This document shows, piece by piece, positions 20,194 through 30,104 of a stretch of DNA of 64,000 bases (its first letter is position 1; each line of letters starts with the position of its first letter). The position numbers and the translations under genes were made by a program. Source of the DNA: Cytophagales bacterium. GTDB taxonomy: Bacteria > Pseudomonadota > Gammaproteobacteria > Burkholderiales > Burkholderiaceae_C. Where the stretch lies: positions 280,908 through 344,907 of the forward strand of contig JASGCK010000001.1 in the NCBI GenBank assembly GCA_030054145.1, written 5' to 3'. Below the pieces are notes generated by a model that saw nothing but the letters and a program-made list of their open reading frames with translations, did not search any database and was not told the DNA's origin.

Positions 20194-21816
20194 ATGACCA
20201 TCCTCACCACCCAAATCAATCCAAGAAGCGCCGACTTCATCGCTAATGCCGCTGTGATGAACGCGCTAGTGGCAGACCTGCAGGCCAAGCTGGCCGTGAT
20301 CTCCGAGGGCGGCGGCGCTGCAGCCCGCGCCAAACAAGCCGCGCGGGGCAAGCTCTTGCCGCGCGAGCGTGTGGACTTGCTGTTGGACGCAGGCTCGCCG
20401 TTTTTAGAAGTGGCACCGATGGCCGCGTATGCCATGTACCAAGACGCGCAGGGCGTGGACGCGGCTCCCGCCGCTGGCATCATTGCCGGCATTGGGCGTG
20501 TCTCGGGTGTGGATTGCATGATTGTTTGCAATGATGCAACGGTGAAGGGCGGCACGTACTTTCCCATGACGGTTAAAAAGCACTTGCGGGCACAAGAGAT
20601 TGCACAGCAAAACAATTTGCCCTGTATTTATTTGGTGGACTCGGGCGGCGCTAATTTGCCGAATCAAGATGAGGTGTTCCCCGACCGCGATCACTTTGGG
20701 CGCATCTTTTACAACCAAGCGCAGATGAGTTCGCTGGGTATTTCGCAGATTGCGGTGGTGATGGGCAGTTGCACGGCTGGCGGCGCATATATGCCCGCGA
20801 TGAGTGATGAGACCATCATCGTGAAGAACCAAGGCACGATCTTTTTAGGCGGGCCGCCGCTGGTGAAGGCTGCAACGGGCGAGGTGGTGAGCGCGGAAGA
20901 TTTGGGCGGTGGCGATGTACACACAAGGCTCTCGGGTGTCGCCGATCATTTAGCCAACGACGATGCGCACGCGCTGGCACTGGCGCGGCAAGCCGTGGCG
21001 CATATCAACCGCAGCAAGCATCCTTTGGCGAAGTTGCAAGCCCCCCAAGCACCGCGCTATGCGGCTTCCGATCTGGTCGGCATTATTCCTAAGGATGCTA
21101 AAAAGAGTTTTGATGTGCGCGAAATCATTGCCCGCCTAGTTGACGATTCCGATTTCCACGAGTTCAAAGCTCGTTTTGGGGCCACGCTGGTATGCGGATT
21201 TGCGCACATAGAGGGCATGCCTGTGGGCATCGTTGCCAACAACGGCATTTTGTTTTCTGAGTCGGCGCAAAAGGGCGCGCACTTTATCGAGCTGTGTTGC
21301 CAGCGGAAAACTCCGCTCATCTTTTTACAAAACATCACCGGCTTTATGGTTGGGCGCAAGGTCGAGAGCGAAGGCATTGCGCGGCACGGCGCAAAGATGG
21401 TGACGGCGGTGGCAACCGCCAACGTGCCCAAATACACCATCATCATTGGCGGCAGTTTTGGCGCGGGCAATTATGGAATGTGCGGCCGCGCGTTCAACCC
21501 AAGGTTTGTGTGGATGTGGCCCAACGCCCGCATCGGCGTGATGGGCGGCGAGCAAGCAGCCAGCGTTTTAGCAACCGTTAAACGTGACGGCATAGAAGCC
21601 AAAGGCGGCGCGTGGAGCGCGGACGAAGAGCGTGCATTTAAGCAGCCCTTGCTAGATCAGTTCGAGCATCAATCGCACCCGTACTACGCCTCTGCACGCC
21701 TGTGGGACGATGGCATCATCAACCCTGCGGACACCAGGCGAGTCTTGGGCTTGGCGTTGTCGGCAGGACTGAATCAGCCAATTCCTGATAGCAAATTTGG
21801 TGTGTTTAGGATGTGA
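20194..21816 (+). CDS. liuB: 3-methylcrotonyl-CoA carboxylase beta subunit
   Basis: It is the carboxyltransferase subunit that moves CO2 from biotin to 3-methylcrotonyl-CoA in leucine and isovalerate degradation. At 540 aa it has both crotonase-like carboxyltransferase domains; [14 protein letters not shown] and MGGEQAASV are typical. Phe168 in DHFGRIF aligns with Gly154 of the geranyl-type subunit at 38431. A Phe-versus-Gly difference at this place is reported to separate methylcrotonyl- from geranyl-CoA carboxylases (from memory). Its stop overlaps the liuC start (TGATG). Confidence 0.95.
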   Translation: MTILTTQINPRSADFIANAAVMNALVADLQAKLAVISEGGGAAARAKQAARGKLLPRERVDLLLDAGSPFLEVAPMAAYAMYQDAQGVDAAPAAGIIAGIGRVSGVDCMIVCNDATVKGGTYFPMTVKKHLRAQEIAQQNNLPCIYLVDSGGANLPNQDEVFPDRDHFGRIFYNQAQMSSLGISQIAVVMGSCTAGGAYMPAMSDETIIVKNQGTIFLGGPPLVKAATGEVVSAEDLGGGDVHTRLSGVADHLANDDAHALALARQAVAHINRSKHPLAKLQAPQAPRYAASDLVGIIPKDAKKSFDVREIIARLVDDSDFHEFKARFGATLVCGFAHIEGMPVGIVANNGILFSESAQKGAHFIELCCQRKTPLIFLQNITGFMVGRKVESEGIARHGAKMVTAVATANVPKYTIIIGGSFGAGNYGMCGRAFNPRFVWMWPNARIGVMGGEQAASVLATVKRDGIEAKGGAWSADEERAFKQPLLDQFEHQSHPYYASARLWDDGIINPADTRRVLGLALSAGLNQPIPDSKFGVFRM

Positions 21817-22598
21817 TGAATATGCGCCATCTTTTGACCTCTGTCACCAACAGCATTGCTCGCATCACCCTCAATCGTCCTGAGGTTCGCAATGCGTTTA
21901 ATGACGACGTGATTACCGAGTTGACCGAAGCCTTTAACGACATGGGTAAGCGCGAGGACGTGCGCTGCATTGTGCTGGCCGCCGAAGGCTTGGCTTTTTG
22001 CGCGGGCGCTGATTTGAATTGGATGCGCCGCATGGCGGATTATTCTTACGACGAAAACCTTGCCGACGCAGGCAAGCTAGCTGCCATGCTGCACACGATT
22101 GCTACGTGCCCCAAGCCAACGGTGGCGCGGGTTCAGGGCGATGTGTACGCGGGCGGCACGGGCTTGGTGGCGGCGTGCGATATGACCGTGGCGATTGAGT
22201 CCGCGCAGTTTTGCATCAGCGAGGTAAAAATTGGACTCATTCCCGCCACGATTAGCCCTTACTTAATCCGAGCGATGGGCGTGCGTGCCGCGCAGCGCTA
22301 TTGGCTCACCGCTGAGCGCTTCTGTGCAAGTGACGCGCACCGCATGGGTTTGGTCTCCGAAGTTGTCAGCATGGATGTGCTGGATGCCTCTGTTGATAAG
22401 CTTTGCAAGGCACTATGCAGCGCCAGCCCTGATGCCATAAGCTCTACCAAGCGATTGATTGATGCAGTGGTAGAACAACCGATCACGCATGAGCTGATTG
22501 CGCACACGGTGAAAGAAATTGCACTCGCCAGAACCACGCCGCAAGGCAGGGAGGGTGTGCAAGCATTTTTGCAAAAACGGCCGCCGAGCTGGCTATGA
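21816..22598 (+). CDS. liuC: methylglutaconyl-CoA hydratase
   Basis: It is a 260 aa crotonase that hydrates 3-methylglutaconyl-CoA to HMG-CoA. The motif SEVKIGLIPATISPYLIRAMG is characteristic of LiuC-type hydratases, and AFCAGADLNWM forms the oxyanion hole region. I chose the ATG at 21816, which overlaps the liuB stop, over a GTG one codon upstream. In other genomes liuD normally follows closely; here a two-gene ATPase cassette intervenes. Confidence 0.93.
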   Translation: MNMRHLLTSVTNSIARITLNRPEVRNAFNDDVITELTEAFNDMGKREDVRCIVLAAEGLAFCAGADLNWMRRMADYSYDENLADAGKLAAMLHTIATCPKPTVARVQGDVYAGGTGLVAACDMTVAIESAQFCISEVKIGLIPATISPYLIRAMGVRAAQRYWLTAERFCASDAHRMGLVSEVVSMDVLDASVDKLCKALCSASPDAISSTKRLIDAVVEQPITHELIAHTVKEIALARTTPQGREGVQAFLQKRPPSWL

Positions 22599-22646
22599 AT
22601 AATCTCACCTGAAATCATTGAAGCATTCAAACAAGGAATTCGTGCT

Positions 22647-23519
22647 ATGTTGACATATATTTATATTCAAGGCTTGAAGGGCTTTAGGCATACCAGAATC
22701 CCTGAGTTGCGGCGCGTCAATTTGATTGTGGGCGGACAGAACTCTGGGAAGACGAGTTTGTTGGAAGCTGTGTGGCTAGGGTGTCTTCAAGGTGTTGAAT
22801 CGGGATCGACATCGGCAGAGACGGTTGCACAACTTATTGAACAAGCGAAGCTACGTCTTTCTTCGGCGCAGCGTGCTAAGTATTGGGTTCGCAACAACGA
22901 GTCTATCAATAGCTTCATTCGTTCAAAACTTATGCCTAATAAACCGCCAGTGGGCGAGAAATGGCGAGTTGCGACATTTAATGTCTATCCTATTGAAGAA
23001 AAAGAGTTGGTTGATCTGTATGTCAAAGCAGTCCGAAGTTCAAAAAAAATTACGTGGATTGACTTGTTAAAAAAAATTGAACCCCGATTAAAAGATCTCG
23101 ATCAATTCCCAGCGCACGAAGAAGAAGAAAGTGTTGTCCACGCAAATGTAGGATTTAAGGAGTTGATTCCTATTTCTGAGTTAGGTCAGGGATTTAATCG
23201 CTTGGCTTATTTGTATGCTGGGCTTTTAGGCAAAGATGCTCAAATTGCCCTTATTGATGAAATTGAAAACGGCATTCATTACTCTGCACTGCCGATTCTT
23301 TGGCAAGGCATCGCCAACATTGCACGTGAACTCGATATTCAAATTTTTGCGACGACGCATAGCAAAGAGTGCATTCGTGCGGCGAGTGATGCGTTCAAAG
23401 ACTCACCCGATGATTTTCAAGTGATTCGATTAGTGCGCACAGACAATAACGTAGAGGCGCAGATCATTCCTGCCGAGTATGTAGAAGCAACGCTTGAAAT
23501 GCGTGGGGAGCTGCGCTGA
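22647..23519 (+). CDS. AAA family ATPase (OLD/AriA-like), cassette gene 1
   Basis: It is a 290 aa SMC/ABC-like ATPase of the AAA_15/AAA_21 kind. Walker A is GGQNSGKT (29-36), the signature-like segment is ISELGQGFNRL (176-186), Walker B with catalytic acids is ALIDEIENGIH (201-211), and the H-loop is ATTHSKE (His238). A short helical insert (about 60-165) replaces the long coiled coil of SMC proteins. The composition is A/T-rich beside its neighbours. Its stop overlaps the next ATG (TGATG). Pairing with a TOPRIM-like partner recalls OLD/PARIS-type defence modules. The function here is unproven. Confidence 0.88.
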   Translation: MLTYIYIQGLKGFRHTRIPELRRVNLIVGGQNSGKTSLLEAVWLGCLQGVESGSTSAETVAQLIEQAKLRLSSAQRAKYWVRNNESINSFIRSKLMPNKPPVGEKWRVATFNVYPIEEKELVDLYVKAVRSSKKITWIDLLKKIEPRLKDLDQFPAHEEEESVVHANVGFKELIPISELGQGFNRLAYLYAGLLGKDAQIALIDEIENGIHYSALPILWQGIANIARELDIQIFATTHSKECIRAASDAFKDSPDDFQVIRLVRTDNNVEAQIIPAEYVEATLEMRGELR

Positions 23520-24130
23520 TGAATCAAGTTATTTTGATTGTTGAGGGCGAGGATGAAAAAGATATCGTTCATGCCTTAGCTGAGAAGCACGCCATGACGA
23601 CGACATGGTTAGACGCAAACGATAAAGTTGACCCGATGGCGAAGATCCGAATTTTGGTACAACACCGAGTCAGTATCCGCAAAGCCATACTCGACGCGGC
23701 AGCCGACCAATATGTACAAAAAATTGGTGTTATTTATGACTCGGAGGAAAAGCCAGACGTGACGGCTAAAGAGCTGGAGAGCTTGCGCCCCTTGACAAAG
23801 AGAATTCGCCCCGACATTCAATACCAAATATTGCAACTACCCAGTCCAACAGAGGCGGGTAGCTTAGAGAAAATTTGCTTAAATACAATTGATGCAAACG
23901 ATCCTCTCCTGATATGCAGTCACGCATTTATTGACTGTATCGATCGGAATGTCCATAAGCTCTCCACAACGGCTCTGCGCGACAAGGCGCGATTTACAAC
24001 TTGGTATGGTGCAAAAACTGGAAAGCAGATCAGTCGCTTAGGGATTGATGTTCGGGGTGAAAAAATTCTTAATCTCGATCATGTTGCATTTGCACCTATC
24101 GTCACTTTTTTGAAGCAGTTAGTAGGCTAG
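23519..24130 (+). CDS. DUF3226-like TOPRIM-type protein, cassette gene 2
   Basis: It is a 203 aa protein opening VILIVEGEDEKDIVHAL, with a second acidic cluster YDSEEKPD (Asp74, Glu76, Asp80). Glu9 plus the D-x-E pair looks like the acidic centre of a TOPRIM fold, as in OLD-type nucleases. The overall pattern matches DUF3226 as I remember it. It could be a nuclease or other effector controlled by the upstream ATPase, to which it is translationally coupled. It ends only 2 bases before the liuD start. Confidence 0.75.
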   Translation: MNQVILIVEGEDEKDIVHALAEKHAMTTTWLDANDKVDPMAKIRILVQHRVSIRKAILDAAADQYVQKIGVIYDSEEKPDVTAKELESLRPLTKRIRPDIQYQILQLPSPTEAGSLEKICLNTIDANDPLLICSHAFIDCIDRNVHKLSTTALRDKARFTTWYGAKTGKQISRLGIDVRGEKILNLDHVAFAPIVTFLKQLVG

Positions 24131-24132
24131 TT

Positions 24133-26091
24133 ATGTTTAAAAAAATCCTCATTGCGAATCGCGGCGAAATCGCTTGCCGCGTTGCCGCTACTGCGCGCCG
24201 TATGGGCGTGAAAACCGTTGCTGTTTATTCTGATGCGGATGCCAACGCCAAGCACGTTGCCTGCTGCGATGAGGCGCTGCATATTGGCGCAAGCGCACCA
24301 AAAGATAGCTATTTGCAGTGGGAGCGCATTCTTGCGGCTGCCAAGCAAACGGGTGCTGACGCGATCCATCCAGGTTACGGATTTCTGTCTGAGAACGATG
24401 CGTTCGCGACGGCTTGCACTCGCGCAGGCCTTGTGTTTATTGGCCCGCCAGCGGCTGCTATTTTGGCGATGGGACTCAAGGCTGAGTCCAAGCGCCTGAT
24501 GAGCGCGGCAGGCGTGCCGCTGGTGCCTGGCTATCACGGTGCGGATCAAGATGCAGCGCTCTTGCAACGCGAAGCGGATGCGATCGGTTATCCCGTGCTG
24601 ATTAAAGCCAGTGCGGGTGGCGGCGGCAAGGGGATGCGCATCGTGGATAAGGCGGCTGATTTTGCGGCGGCGCTGGCCTCGTGCAAGCGCGAGGCGACGA
24701 GTAGCTTTGGTAATGATTCGGTGCTGATCGAGAAGTATGTGCAGCGCCCGCGCCACATTGAGATTCAAGTGTTTGGTGACACGCACGGCAATTGTGTTTA
24801 TCTGTTTGAGCGCGATTGCTCGGTGCAGCGCCGTCATCAAAAAGTATTGGAGGAAGCGCCTGCGCCAGGACTCAGTCCATCGATGCGCGAGGCGATGGGC
24901 GCGGCAGCTGTGGCGGCGGCAAAGGCGGTGAATTACGTGGGCGCTGGCACGGTTGAGTTCATTGTTGAGCAGTCTGATGGCGCAATGAAGTTCTTTTTTA
25001 TGGAGATGAACACGCGCTTGCAAGTCGAGCATCCCGTGACCGAAGCAATCACGGGGCTTGATTTGGTGGAGTGGCAATTGCGCGTGGCAAGCGGTGAGCC
25101 GCTGCCGCTTGCGCAACATCAGCTTCACATGACAGGTCACGCCATTGAAGCGCGGATTTGTGCGGAGTCACCCGATCACAACTTTTTGCCTGCAACGGGG
25201 ACGTTGAGTATTTATCGGCACGGTGCGCATGAATCGTTTACGCGCGGTACTTCGGGGCGACGTGTGCGCGTCGATTCTGGTGTGCGCGAGGGGGATACGA
25301 TTTCGCCGTTTTATGACTCGATGATCGCCAAGCTGATTGTGCATGGCGATACACGCGAACACGCGCTCGCCTTGCTGGATAAGGCTTTGAGTGAAACGCA
25401 CATTGTGGGACTGCAAACCAATGTGCAATTTTTGCGGCACGTCATCGCTAGCGACTCATTCGCGGAGGCGCATCTTGATACGGCCTTAATTGAGCGTGAA
25501 CGCGCACGGTTATTTCATCAACATCCCGTTGCCAATGCAGCTGCCCTGGACGCCGCAGTGGCGCACATCTTGCAACAAGAAAAAGCATGGGAGGCTGACG
25601 ATCCGCTCTCCAAACGTGACGCATGGCGAGCCTATGGTGAGGCGACGCGGCGCTTTGATTTTGAAATAGGTGATAGCCTAGAGACCATATCCTATAAGGC
25701 TTCCGAGCTTGTTGCCTTGCAAAGCCAAGCGCAACAAGGCTTGCAGGCCATCTATGTAAAAAAAGGCGAGTCTTTTGACGAAATGCATATCTTTATGGAT
25801 AAGGGCGCAGCGGTCATCAAGCAGCGCCATCGTCTGTCGCTCGCGGTGGCGCAAGATGCGCACGCAGGGGGTGGTTTAAATGCGCCCATGCCCGGCAAAG
25901 TGGTGTCGTTTGATGTGAAGGCTGGCGATAAAGTCAGCAAAGGTCAGCGCGTGGCCGTGATGGAGGCGATGAAGATGGAGCACGCCATCATTGCGCCAGC
26001 AGACGGCGTGGTGGGCGAACTACTTTATGCCGCAGGTGAGCAAGTGGCGGAAGGCGCTGCACTGCTACATTTAATTGGGGACAGACCCTAA
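24133..26091 (+). CDS. liuD: 3-methylcrotonyl-CoA carboxylase alpha (biotin) subunit
   Basis: It is a 652 aa biotin carboxylase plus biotin carrier subunit. The N-terminal opening KKILIANRGEIACRVAATARRMG, the ATP-grasp glycine loop KASAGGGGKGMR and the motif EMNTRLQVEHPVTE are complete. The biotinyl domain carries EAMKMEH with the biotinylated Lys614. The last residues (LIGDRP) and the stop codon are read from the left arm of a palindromic repeat, so the native C-terminus has been altered slightly. It is separated from liuC by the ATPase/TOPRIM pair. Confidence 0.96.
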   Translation: MFKKILIANRGEIACRVAATARRMGVKTVAVYSDADANAKHVACCDEALHIGASAPKDSYLQWERILAAAKQTGADAIHPGYGFLSENDAFATACTRAGLVFIGPPAAAILAMGLKAESKRLMSAAGVPLVPGYHGADQDAALLQREADAIGYPVLIKASAGGGGKGMRIVDKAADFAAALASCKREATSSFGNDSVLIEKYVQRPRHIEIQVFGDTHGNCVYLFERDCSVQRRHQKVLEEAPAPGLSPSMREAMGAAAVAAAKAVNYVGAGTVEFIVEQSDGAMKFFFMEMNTRLQVEHPVTEAITGLDLVEWQLRVASGEPLPLAQHQLHMTGHAIEARICAESPDHNFLPATGTLSIYRHGAHESFTRGTSGRRVRVDSGVREGDTISPFYDSMIAKLIVHGDTREHALALLDKALSETHIVGLQTNVQFLRHVIASDSFAEAHLDTALIERERARLFHQHPVANAAALDAAVAHILQQEKAWEADDPLSKRDAWRAYGEATRRFDFEIGDSLETISYKASELVALQSQAQQGLQAIYVKKGESFDEMHIFMDKGAAVIKQRHRLSLAVAQDAHAGGGLNAPMPGKVVSFDVKAGDKVSKGQRVAVMEAMKMEHAIIAPADGVVGELLYAAGEQVAEGAALLHLIGDRP

Positions 26092-26130
26092 TTAATTGGT
26101 GGGATTAATTAGGGTCTGTCCCCAATTAAA
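26070..26130. repeat. perfect 27-bp inverted repeat, GGGGACAG/CTGTCCCC family, copy 2
   Basis: Arms 26070-26096 and 26104-26130 match perfectly around a 7-base loop; the core is GGGGACAGACCCTAATT. The left arm supplies the end and stop of liuD; the right arm runs to within 15 bases of the liuE start, just ahead of its AAGGAG. The hairpin may also influence the liuD-liuE message. Confidence 0.97.
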
Positions 26131-26144
26131 TTGAAGGAGATGCC

Positions 26145-27062
26145 ATGATTCCAAACAAAGTCAAACTCGTCGAGGTCGGTCCACGTGATGGACTGCAAAA
26201 TGAAAAGCAAGTTGTCGCAACTGAAGTCAAAATTGAGTTGATTCATCGTCTGCAAAATGCGGGACTGACGGAGTTGGAAGTGACCAGTTTTGTCTCGCCC
26301 AAATGGGTTGCGCAAATGAAGGACAACGTGCTGGTCTTGGCGGGGATTGAGCGCCGGGCGAGTGTTCGCTACTCCGCGCTCGTTCCTAATATGAAAGGCT
26401 TGGAAGCCCTGCTGGATATGCCGTTGCATTTGCGTCCGCAAGAGATTGTGGTGTTCTTGGCGGCGACCGAATCGTTTAGTCAAAAAAATATCAATTGCTC
26501 GATTGCCGAGAGTTTGGAGCGCATTGCGCCCGTGGTCGCTGGTGCGCGTGCGGCTGGGCTTGATGTGCGCGGCACGGTGTCGTGCTCCTTAGGCTGTCCG
26601 TATGAGGGCGAGGTGGATCCCGTGGTCGTGGGGCGCATCGCACGGGCGCAGCGCGAGCTGGGGGTGCAGCACATGGGCGTGCCCGACACGATTGGCACGG
26701 GTACGCCGCGCAAAGTTCAAGCGGTGTTTGAACAAGTCTTGCAGTCGTTTGATCTTGCCGATGTGTCGGGGCACTTTCACGACACTTATGGTCAGGCGCT
26801 TGCCAATACGCTAGCGGCGCTAGAGCTGGGTGTGGCAACGTTTGATACATCGATTGCGGGACTTGGTGGCTGCCCTTATGCCAAGGGCGCAACGGGCAAT
26901 GTTGCCACCGAAGACGTGGTTTATATGCTGCACGGCATGGGCATTGAGACGGGTATTGATTTAGATGCACTCATCGATGCGGGGCAGTTCATTAGCGAGC
27001 AGCTGGGCAGGCCAACAAACTCGCGTGCCGCCAAAGCTTTGATGACTAAACGTCTGGCTTAG
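26145..27062 (+). CDS. liuE: hydroxymethylglutaryl-CoA lyase
   Basis: It cleaves HMG-CoA to acetoacetate and acetyl-CoA, the last step of leucine catabolism. The 305 aa TIM-barrel has the family start KLVEVGPRDGLQNE, HFHDTYGQALAN with metal-binding histidines, and the loop GLGGCPYAKGATGNVATED with the active-site Cys. AAGGAG lies 6 bases before the ATG. The same enzyme could serve the 3-hydroxy-3-isohexenylglutaryl-CoA cleavage of the Atu pathway, as proposed in Pseudomonas. It converges on and overlaps the carbonic anhydrase gene by 17 bases. Confidence 0.96.
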   Translation: MIPNKVKLVEVGPRDGLQNEKQVVATEVKIELIHRLQNAGLTELEVTSFVSPKWVAQMKDNVLVLAGIERRASVRYSALVPNMKGLEALLDMPLHLRPQEIVVFLAATESFSQKNINCSIAESLERIAPVVAGARAAGLDVRGTVSCSLGCPYEGEVDPVVVGRIARAQRELGVQHMGVPDTIGTGTPRKVQAVFEQVLQSFDLADVSGHFHDTYGQALANTLAALELGVATFDTSIAGLGGCPYAKGATGNVATEDVVYMLHGMGIETGIDLDALIDAGQFISEQLGRPTNSRAAKALMTKRLA

Positions 27063-27711
27063 CCTGCGCTCTTGGGTAGCGCTTAATGGCGTTGCTAAAC
27101 ACGCTTACCACTTCATCGGCTTTGCTCATCGTGACCTCTAAATTTTTGATGAGTCCATCTTTGAGTCCGTACACCCATCCATGAATGGAGACGTTTTGAC
27201 CACGCGCCCAAGCGTCTTGCATGACATTGGTTAAAGCCACATTGCCAACTTGCTCGACGACATTCATCTCGACCAGCACGTTCTCTTGGTCGCTCTGGCA
27301 AAGATGCAGCAAGCGATTGCGATGGCGCAGCTTGACATCTTGCACGTGCCTGATCCAGTTGTCGGCTAAGCCTAAGCGTATCCCTCGAAGTGCGGCCAGC
27401 ACACCGCCGCAGCCGTAGTGCCCCACCACCATGATGTGTTCGACTTTGAGATGATCGACCGCGTATTGAATAACGGATAGCGCATTCAAGTCGGAGTGAA
27501 CCACCACATTGGCGACGTTGCGATGCACAAACACTTCGCCTGGTGCGAGCCCTGTGATCTCATTGGCGGGAACGCGCGAGTCCGCGCAACCAATCCAAAG
27601 ATATTTGGGGGTTTGCTGATGTTGGAGTTCTTTAAAAAAACCTGGGTGTTTTTCTTCAACCGCTTTTGCCCACGCGCGGTTGTTGTCGAATAGATGTTGG
27701 AGGCTGTGCAT
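27046..27711 (-). CDS. can: beta-class carbonic anhydrase
   Basis: It is a 221 aa zinc enzyme that interconverts CO2 and bicarbonate in the cytoplasm. The zinc ligands and the Asp-Arg dyad are visible in GCADSRVPANE and in GHYGCGG. It could supply bicarbonate to the two biotin carboxylases of the window. I use the ATG at 27711; a TTG one codon upstream is in frame but less likely. The 3' end overlaps liuE convergently. Confidence 0.95.
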   Translation of the reverse strand: MHSLQHLFDNNRAWAKAVEEKHPGFFKELQHQQTPKYLWIGCADSRVPANEITGLAPGEVFVHRNVANVVVHSDLNALSVIQYAVDHLKVEHIMVVGHYGCGGVLAALRGIRLGLADNWIRHVQDVKLRHRNRLLHLCQSDQENVLVEMNVVEQVGNVALTNVMQDAWARGQNVSIHGWVYGLKDGLIKNLEVTMSKADEVVSVFSNAIKRYPRAQAKPDV

Positions 27712-27739
27712 CAAATAACCCTAACGCTTCATAACGTTA

Positions 27740-30040
27740 TTAGCGCGTTGCGTTGGCATCCGCCACAGTGAGCGCCGTCATGTTGACAATACGGCGCACC
27801 GTGGTGCTGGAGGTGAGGATGTGAACAGGTTTGGCTGCGCCCAAGAGCACGGGGCCAATGGCAATGTTGCCGCCAGCTGCCGTTTTGAGCAGGTTGTAGG
27901 CAATGTTGGCGGCATCGATGTTGGGCAAGACGAGCAAATTGGCCGCGCCTGTGAGGGTGCTATTGGGCATCACGGCTTTGCGCGCCACGCCGTCTAGCGC
28001 CACGTCGCCGTGCATTTCGCCGTCCACTTCTAGCCACGGTGCTTGCGTGTGCAAAAGCGCCAGCGTGTTGCGCATTTTGATGGCGCTTGGGTTTTGGCTA
28101 GAACCAAAATTGCTGTGCGAGAGCAGTGCGGCTTTGGGCGTAATGCCAAAGCGCTGCATCTCTTTGGCGGCCATCACCGTAATTTCGGCAAGCTGCTCGG
28201 CGGTGGGGTCGTAGTTGACGTGCGTATCGACTAAAAAGACTTGGCGATCAGGCAACATGAGGCCATTCATGCAGGCGTAGGTGCTCACGCCTGCGCGTTT
28301 GCCAATGACTTGATCGACGTAGGCGAGATGCTGCGCCGTGGTTGCCCACGTACCGCAAATCATGCCGTCTACATAGCCTTTGCGCAGCATCATGCAAGAG
28401 ATCAGCGTTAGGCGTCTGCGCATTTCGATTTTTGCAAGTTGCGCCGTGACACCTTTGCGCTCGGTCAAGGCGTGATAGCTTTGCCAGAAGTCGCGGTAGC
28501 GCTCGTCGTGCTCAACGTTCACCACATCGTAGTCTTGTCCTTGTTTGAGGCGCAGGCCAAATTTTTCTACGCGCTCAGCAATCACGGCTGGGCGACCGAC
28601 CAAAGTTGGATGTGCTAAGCCCTCGTCCACCACAATTTGAATCGCACGCAAGATGCGTTCTTCTTCGCCTTCCGCATAGACCACGCGCTTTTTGCTGGCT
28701 TTTTTAGCAGCGGCATAAATCGGCTTCATCGTTGTGCCCGAGGCATAAACGAAGCTTTTTAGCTGCTCGCGATAGGCGGTCATGTCTGTGATGGGGCGCG
28801 TGGCAACGCCCGAGTCTGCGGCGGCTTGCGCAACCGCAGGCGCAATCATCACCATCAGGCGTGGATCGAAAGGCTTAGGAATCAAGTACTGCGGACCAAA
28901 AGCAAGTTGCTCGCCCGTGTAGGCGGCTGCGACAACTTCGCTTTGCTCGGCTTGCGCGAGTTCAGCAATCGCGCGAACGGCGGCAATTTCCATCTCGTCG
29001 GTAATGGTGGACGCGCCCGCATCCAAAGCCCCGCGAAAGATGTAGGGGAAGCACAAAACATTGTTGACTTGATTGGGGTAATCGGTGCGACCCGTTGCCA
29101 CAATCGCATCGTCGCGCACGGCGTGAACATCGTCGGGATTGATCTCAGGATGTGGATTAGCGAGCGCCAAAATGACAGGATGAGCGGCCATAGCTTTAAC
29201 CATGTCTTGCTTGAGTACGCCGCCAGCCGACAAGCCTAAAAAGATGTCCGCGCCTTGAATGACTTCTGCCAAGGTGCGTGCATTCGTTTTTTGTGCGAAT
29301 TGGATTTTGTCCTCGTCCATCAGCTCAGTGCGTCCCTCGTAGACCACGCCTGCTAAATCGGTGACAAAAATATTGTGACGCGGAATGCCCAGTTTGAGCA
29401 GCAACCCCAAACAAGCCAATGCCGCAGCGCCCGCGCCACTGGTTACCAATTTAACTTTGGTGATGTCTTTGCCCGTGACTTTGATGCCGTTCAACACCGC
29501 TGCGCCCACCACAATCGCCGTGCCGTGCTGGTCGTCGTGGAAGACGGGAATCTTCATGCGCTCGCGCAGTTTGCGCTCGACATAAAAGCAATCAGGCGCT
29601 TTGATGTCCTCTAAATTGATGCCGCCAAAAGTGGGTTCTAGCGAGGCAATGATGTCCACCAATTTATCTAAGTCGTCCCGCTCATTGACCTCGATGTCAA
29701 ACACATCAATGCCTGCAAATTTTTTGAATAAAACCGCTTTGCCTTCCATCACGGGCTTGGCCGCAAGTGGCCCAATGTTGCCAAGTCCCAGCACCGCTGT
29801 GCCGTTGGTGATGACGGCGACCAAATTGCCGCGAGCCGTATATTTAAAAGCGTTCGCAGGGTCTTTCACAATTTCTTCACACGGCGCGGCAACGCCTGGC
29901 GAGTAAGCGAGCGCTAAATCACGCTGGTTAACGAGCTGTTTGGTGGCAGCGATTTGAATCTTGCCAGGAACGGGAAACTCATGATAGTCAAGCGCAGCAA
30001 CGCGAAGTTCTGCTGCTTTATTGATGTTGTCAGTACTCAT
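27740..30040 (-). CDS. maeB: NADP-dependent malic enzyme with phosphotransacetylase-like domain
   Basis: It decarboxylates malate to pyruvate with NADPH production. The 766 aa length is typical of MaeB. The N-terminal half (to about 430) is the malic enzyme: [14 protein letters not shown] [12 protein letters not shown], the metal site HDDQHGTA, and the NADP fold [14 protein letters not shown]. The C-terminal half (about 440-766) is a phosphotransacetylase-like domain ([16 protein letters not shown]-type ends) that binds regulators such as acetyl-CoA rather than acting as an enzyme in studied cases. It is divergent from the DMT transporter across 64 bases. Confidence 0.96.
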   Translation of the reverse strand: MSTDNINKAAELRVAALDYHEFPVPGKIQIAATKQLVNQRDLALAYSPGVAAPCEEIVKDPANAFKYTARGNLVAVITNGTAVLGLGNIGPLAAKPVMEGKAVLFKKFAGIDVFDIEVNERDDLDKLVDIIASLEPTFGGINLEDIKAPDCFYVERKLRERMKIPVFHDDQHGTAIVVGAAVLNGIKVTGKDITKVKLVTSGAGAAALACLGLLLKLGIPRHNIFVTDLAGVVYEGRTELMDEDKIQFAQKTNARTLAEVIQGADIFLGLSAGGVLKQDMVKAMAAHPVILALANPHPEINPDDVHAVRDDAIVATGRTDYPNQVNNVLCFPYIFRGALDAGASTITDEMEIAAVRAIAELAQAEQSEVVAAAYTGEQLAFGPQYLIPKPFDPRLMVMIAPAVAQAAADSGVATRPITDMTAYREQLKSFVYASGTTMKPIYAAAKKASKKRVVYAEGEEERILRAIQIVVDEGLAHPTLVGRPAVIAERVEKFGLRLKQGQDYDVVNVEHDERYRDFWQSYHALTERKGVTAQLAKIEMRRRLTLISCMMLRKGYVDGMICGTWATTAQHLAYVDQVIGKRAGVSTYACMNGLMLPDRQVFLVDTHVNYDPTAEQLAEITVMAAKEMQRFGITPKAALLSHSNFGSSQNPSAIKMRNTLALLHTQAPWLEVDGEMHGDVALDGVARKAVMPNSTLTGAANLLVLPNIDAANIAYNLLKTAAGGNIAIGPVLLGAAKPVHILTSSTTVRRIVNMTALTVADANATR

Positions 30041-30104
30041 AAATGAAAGGAATGCAGCACAGTGAGAGCCGTCAGTTTTGTAAGAGTGTTAAATTCTAGT
30101 TCCA

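Noticed and set aside
24127..25140. 337-codon minus-strand open frame opposite liuD
   Set aside because: It is rich in His, Arg, Cys and Leu with no motif, fully antisense to a clear biotin carboxylase; a shadow of a GC-rich gene.
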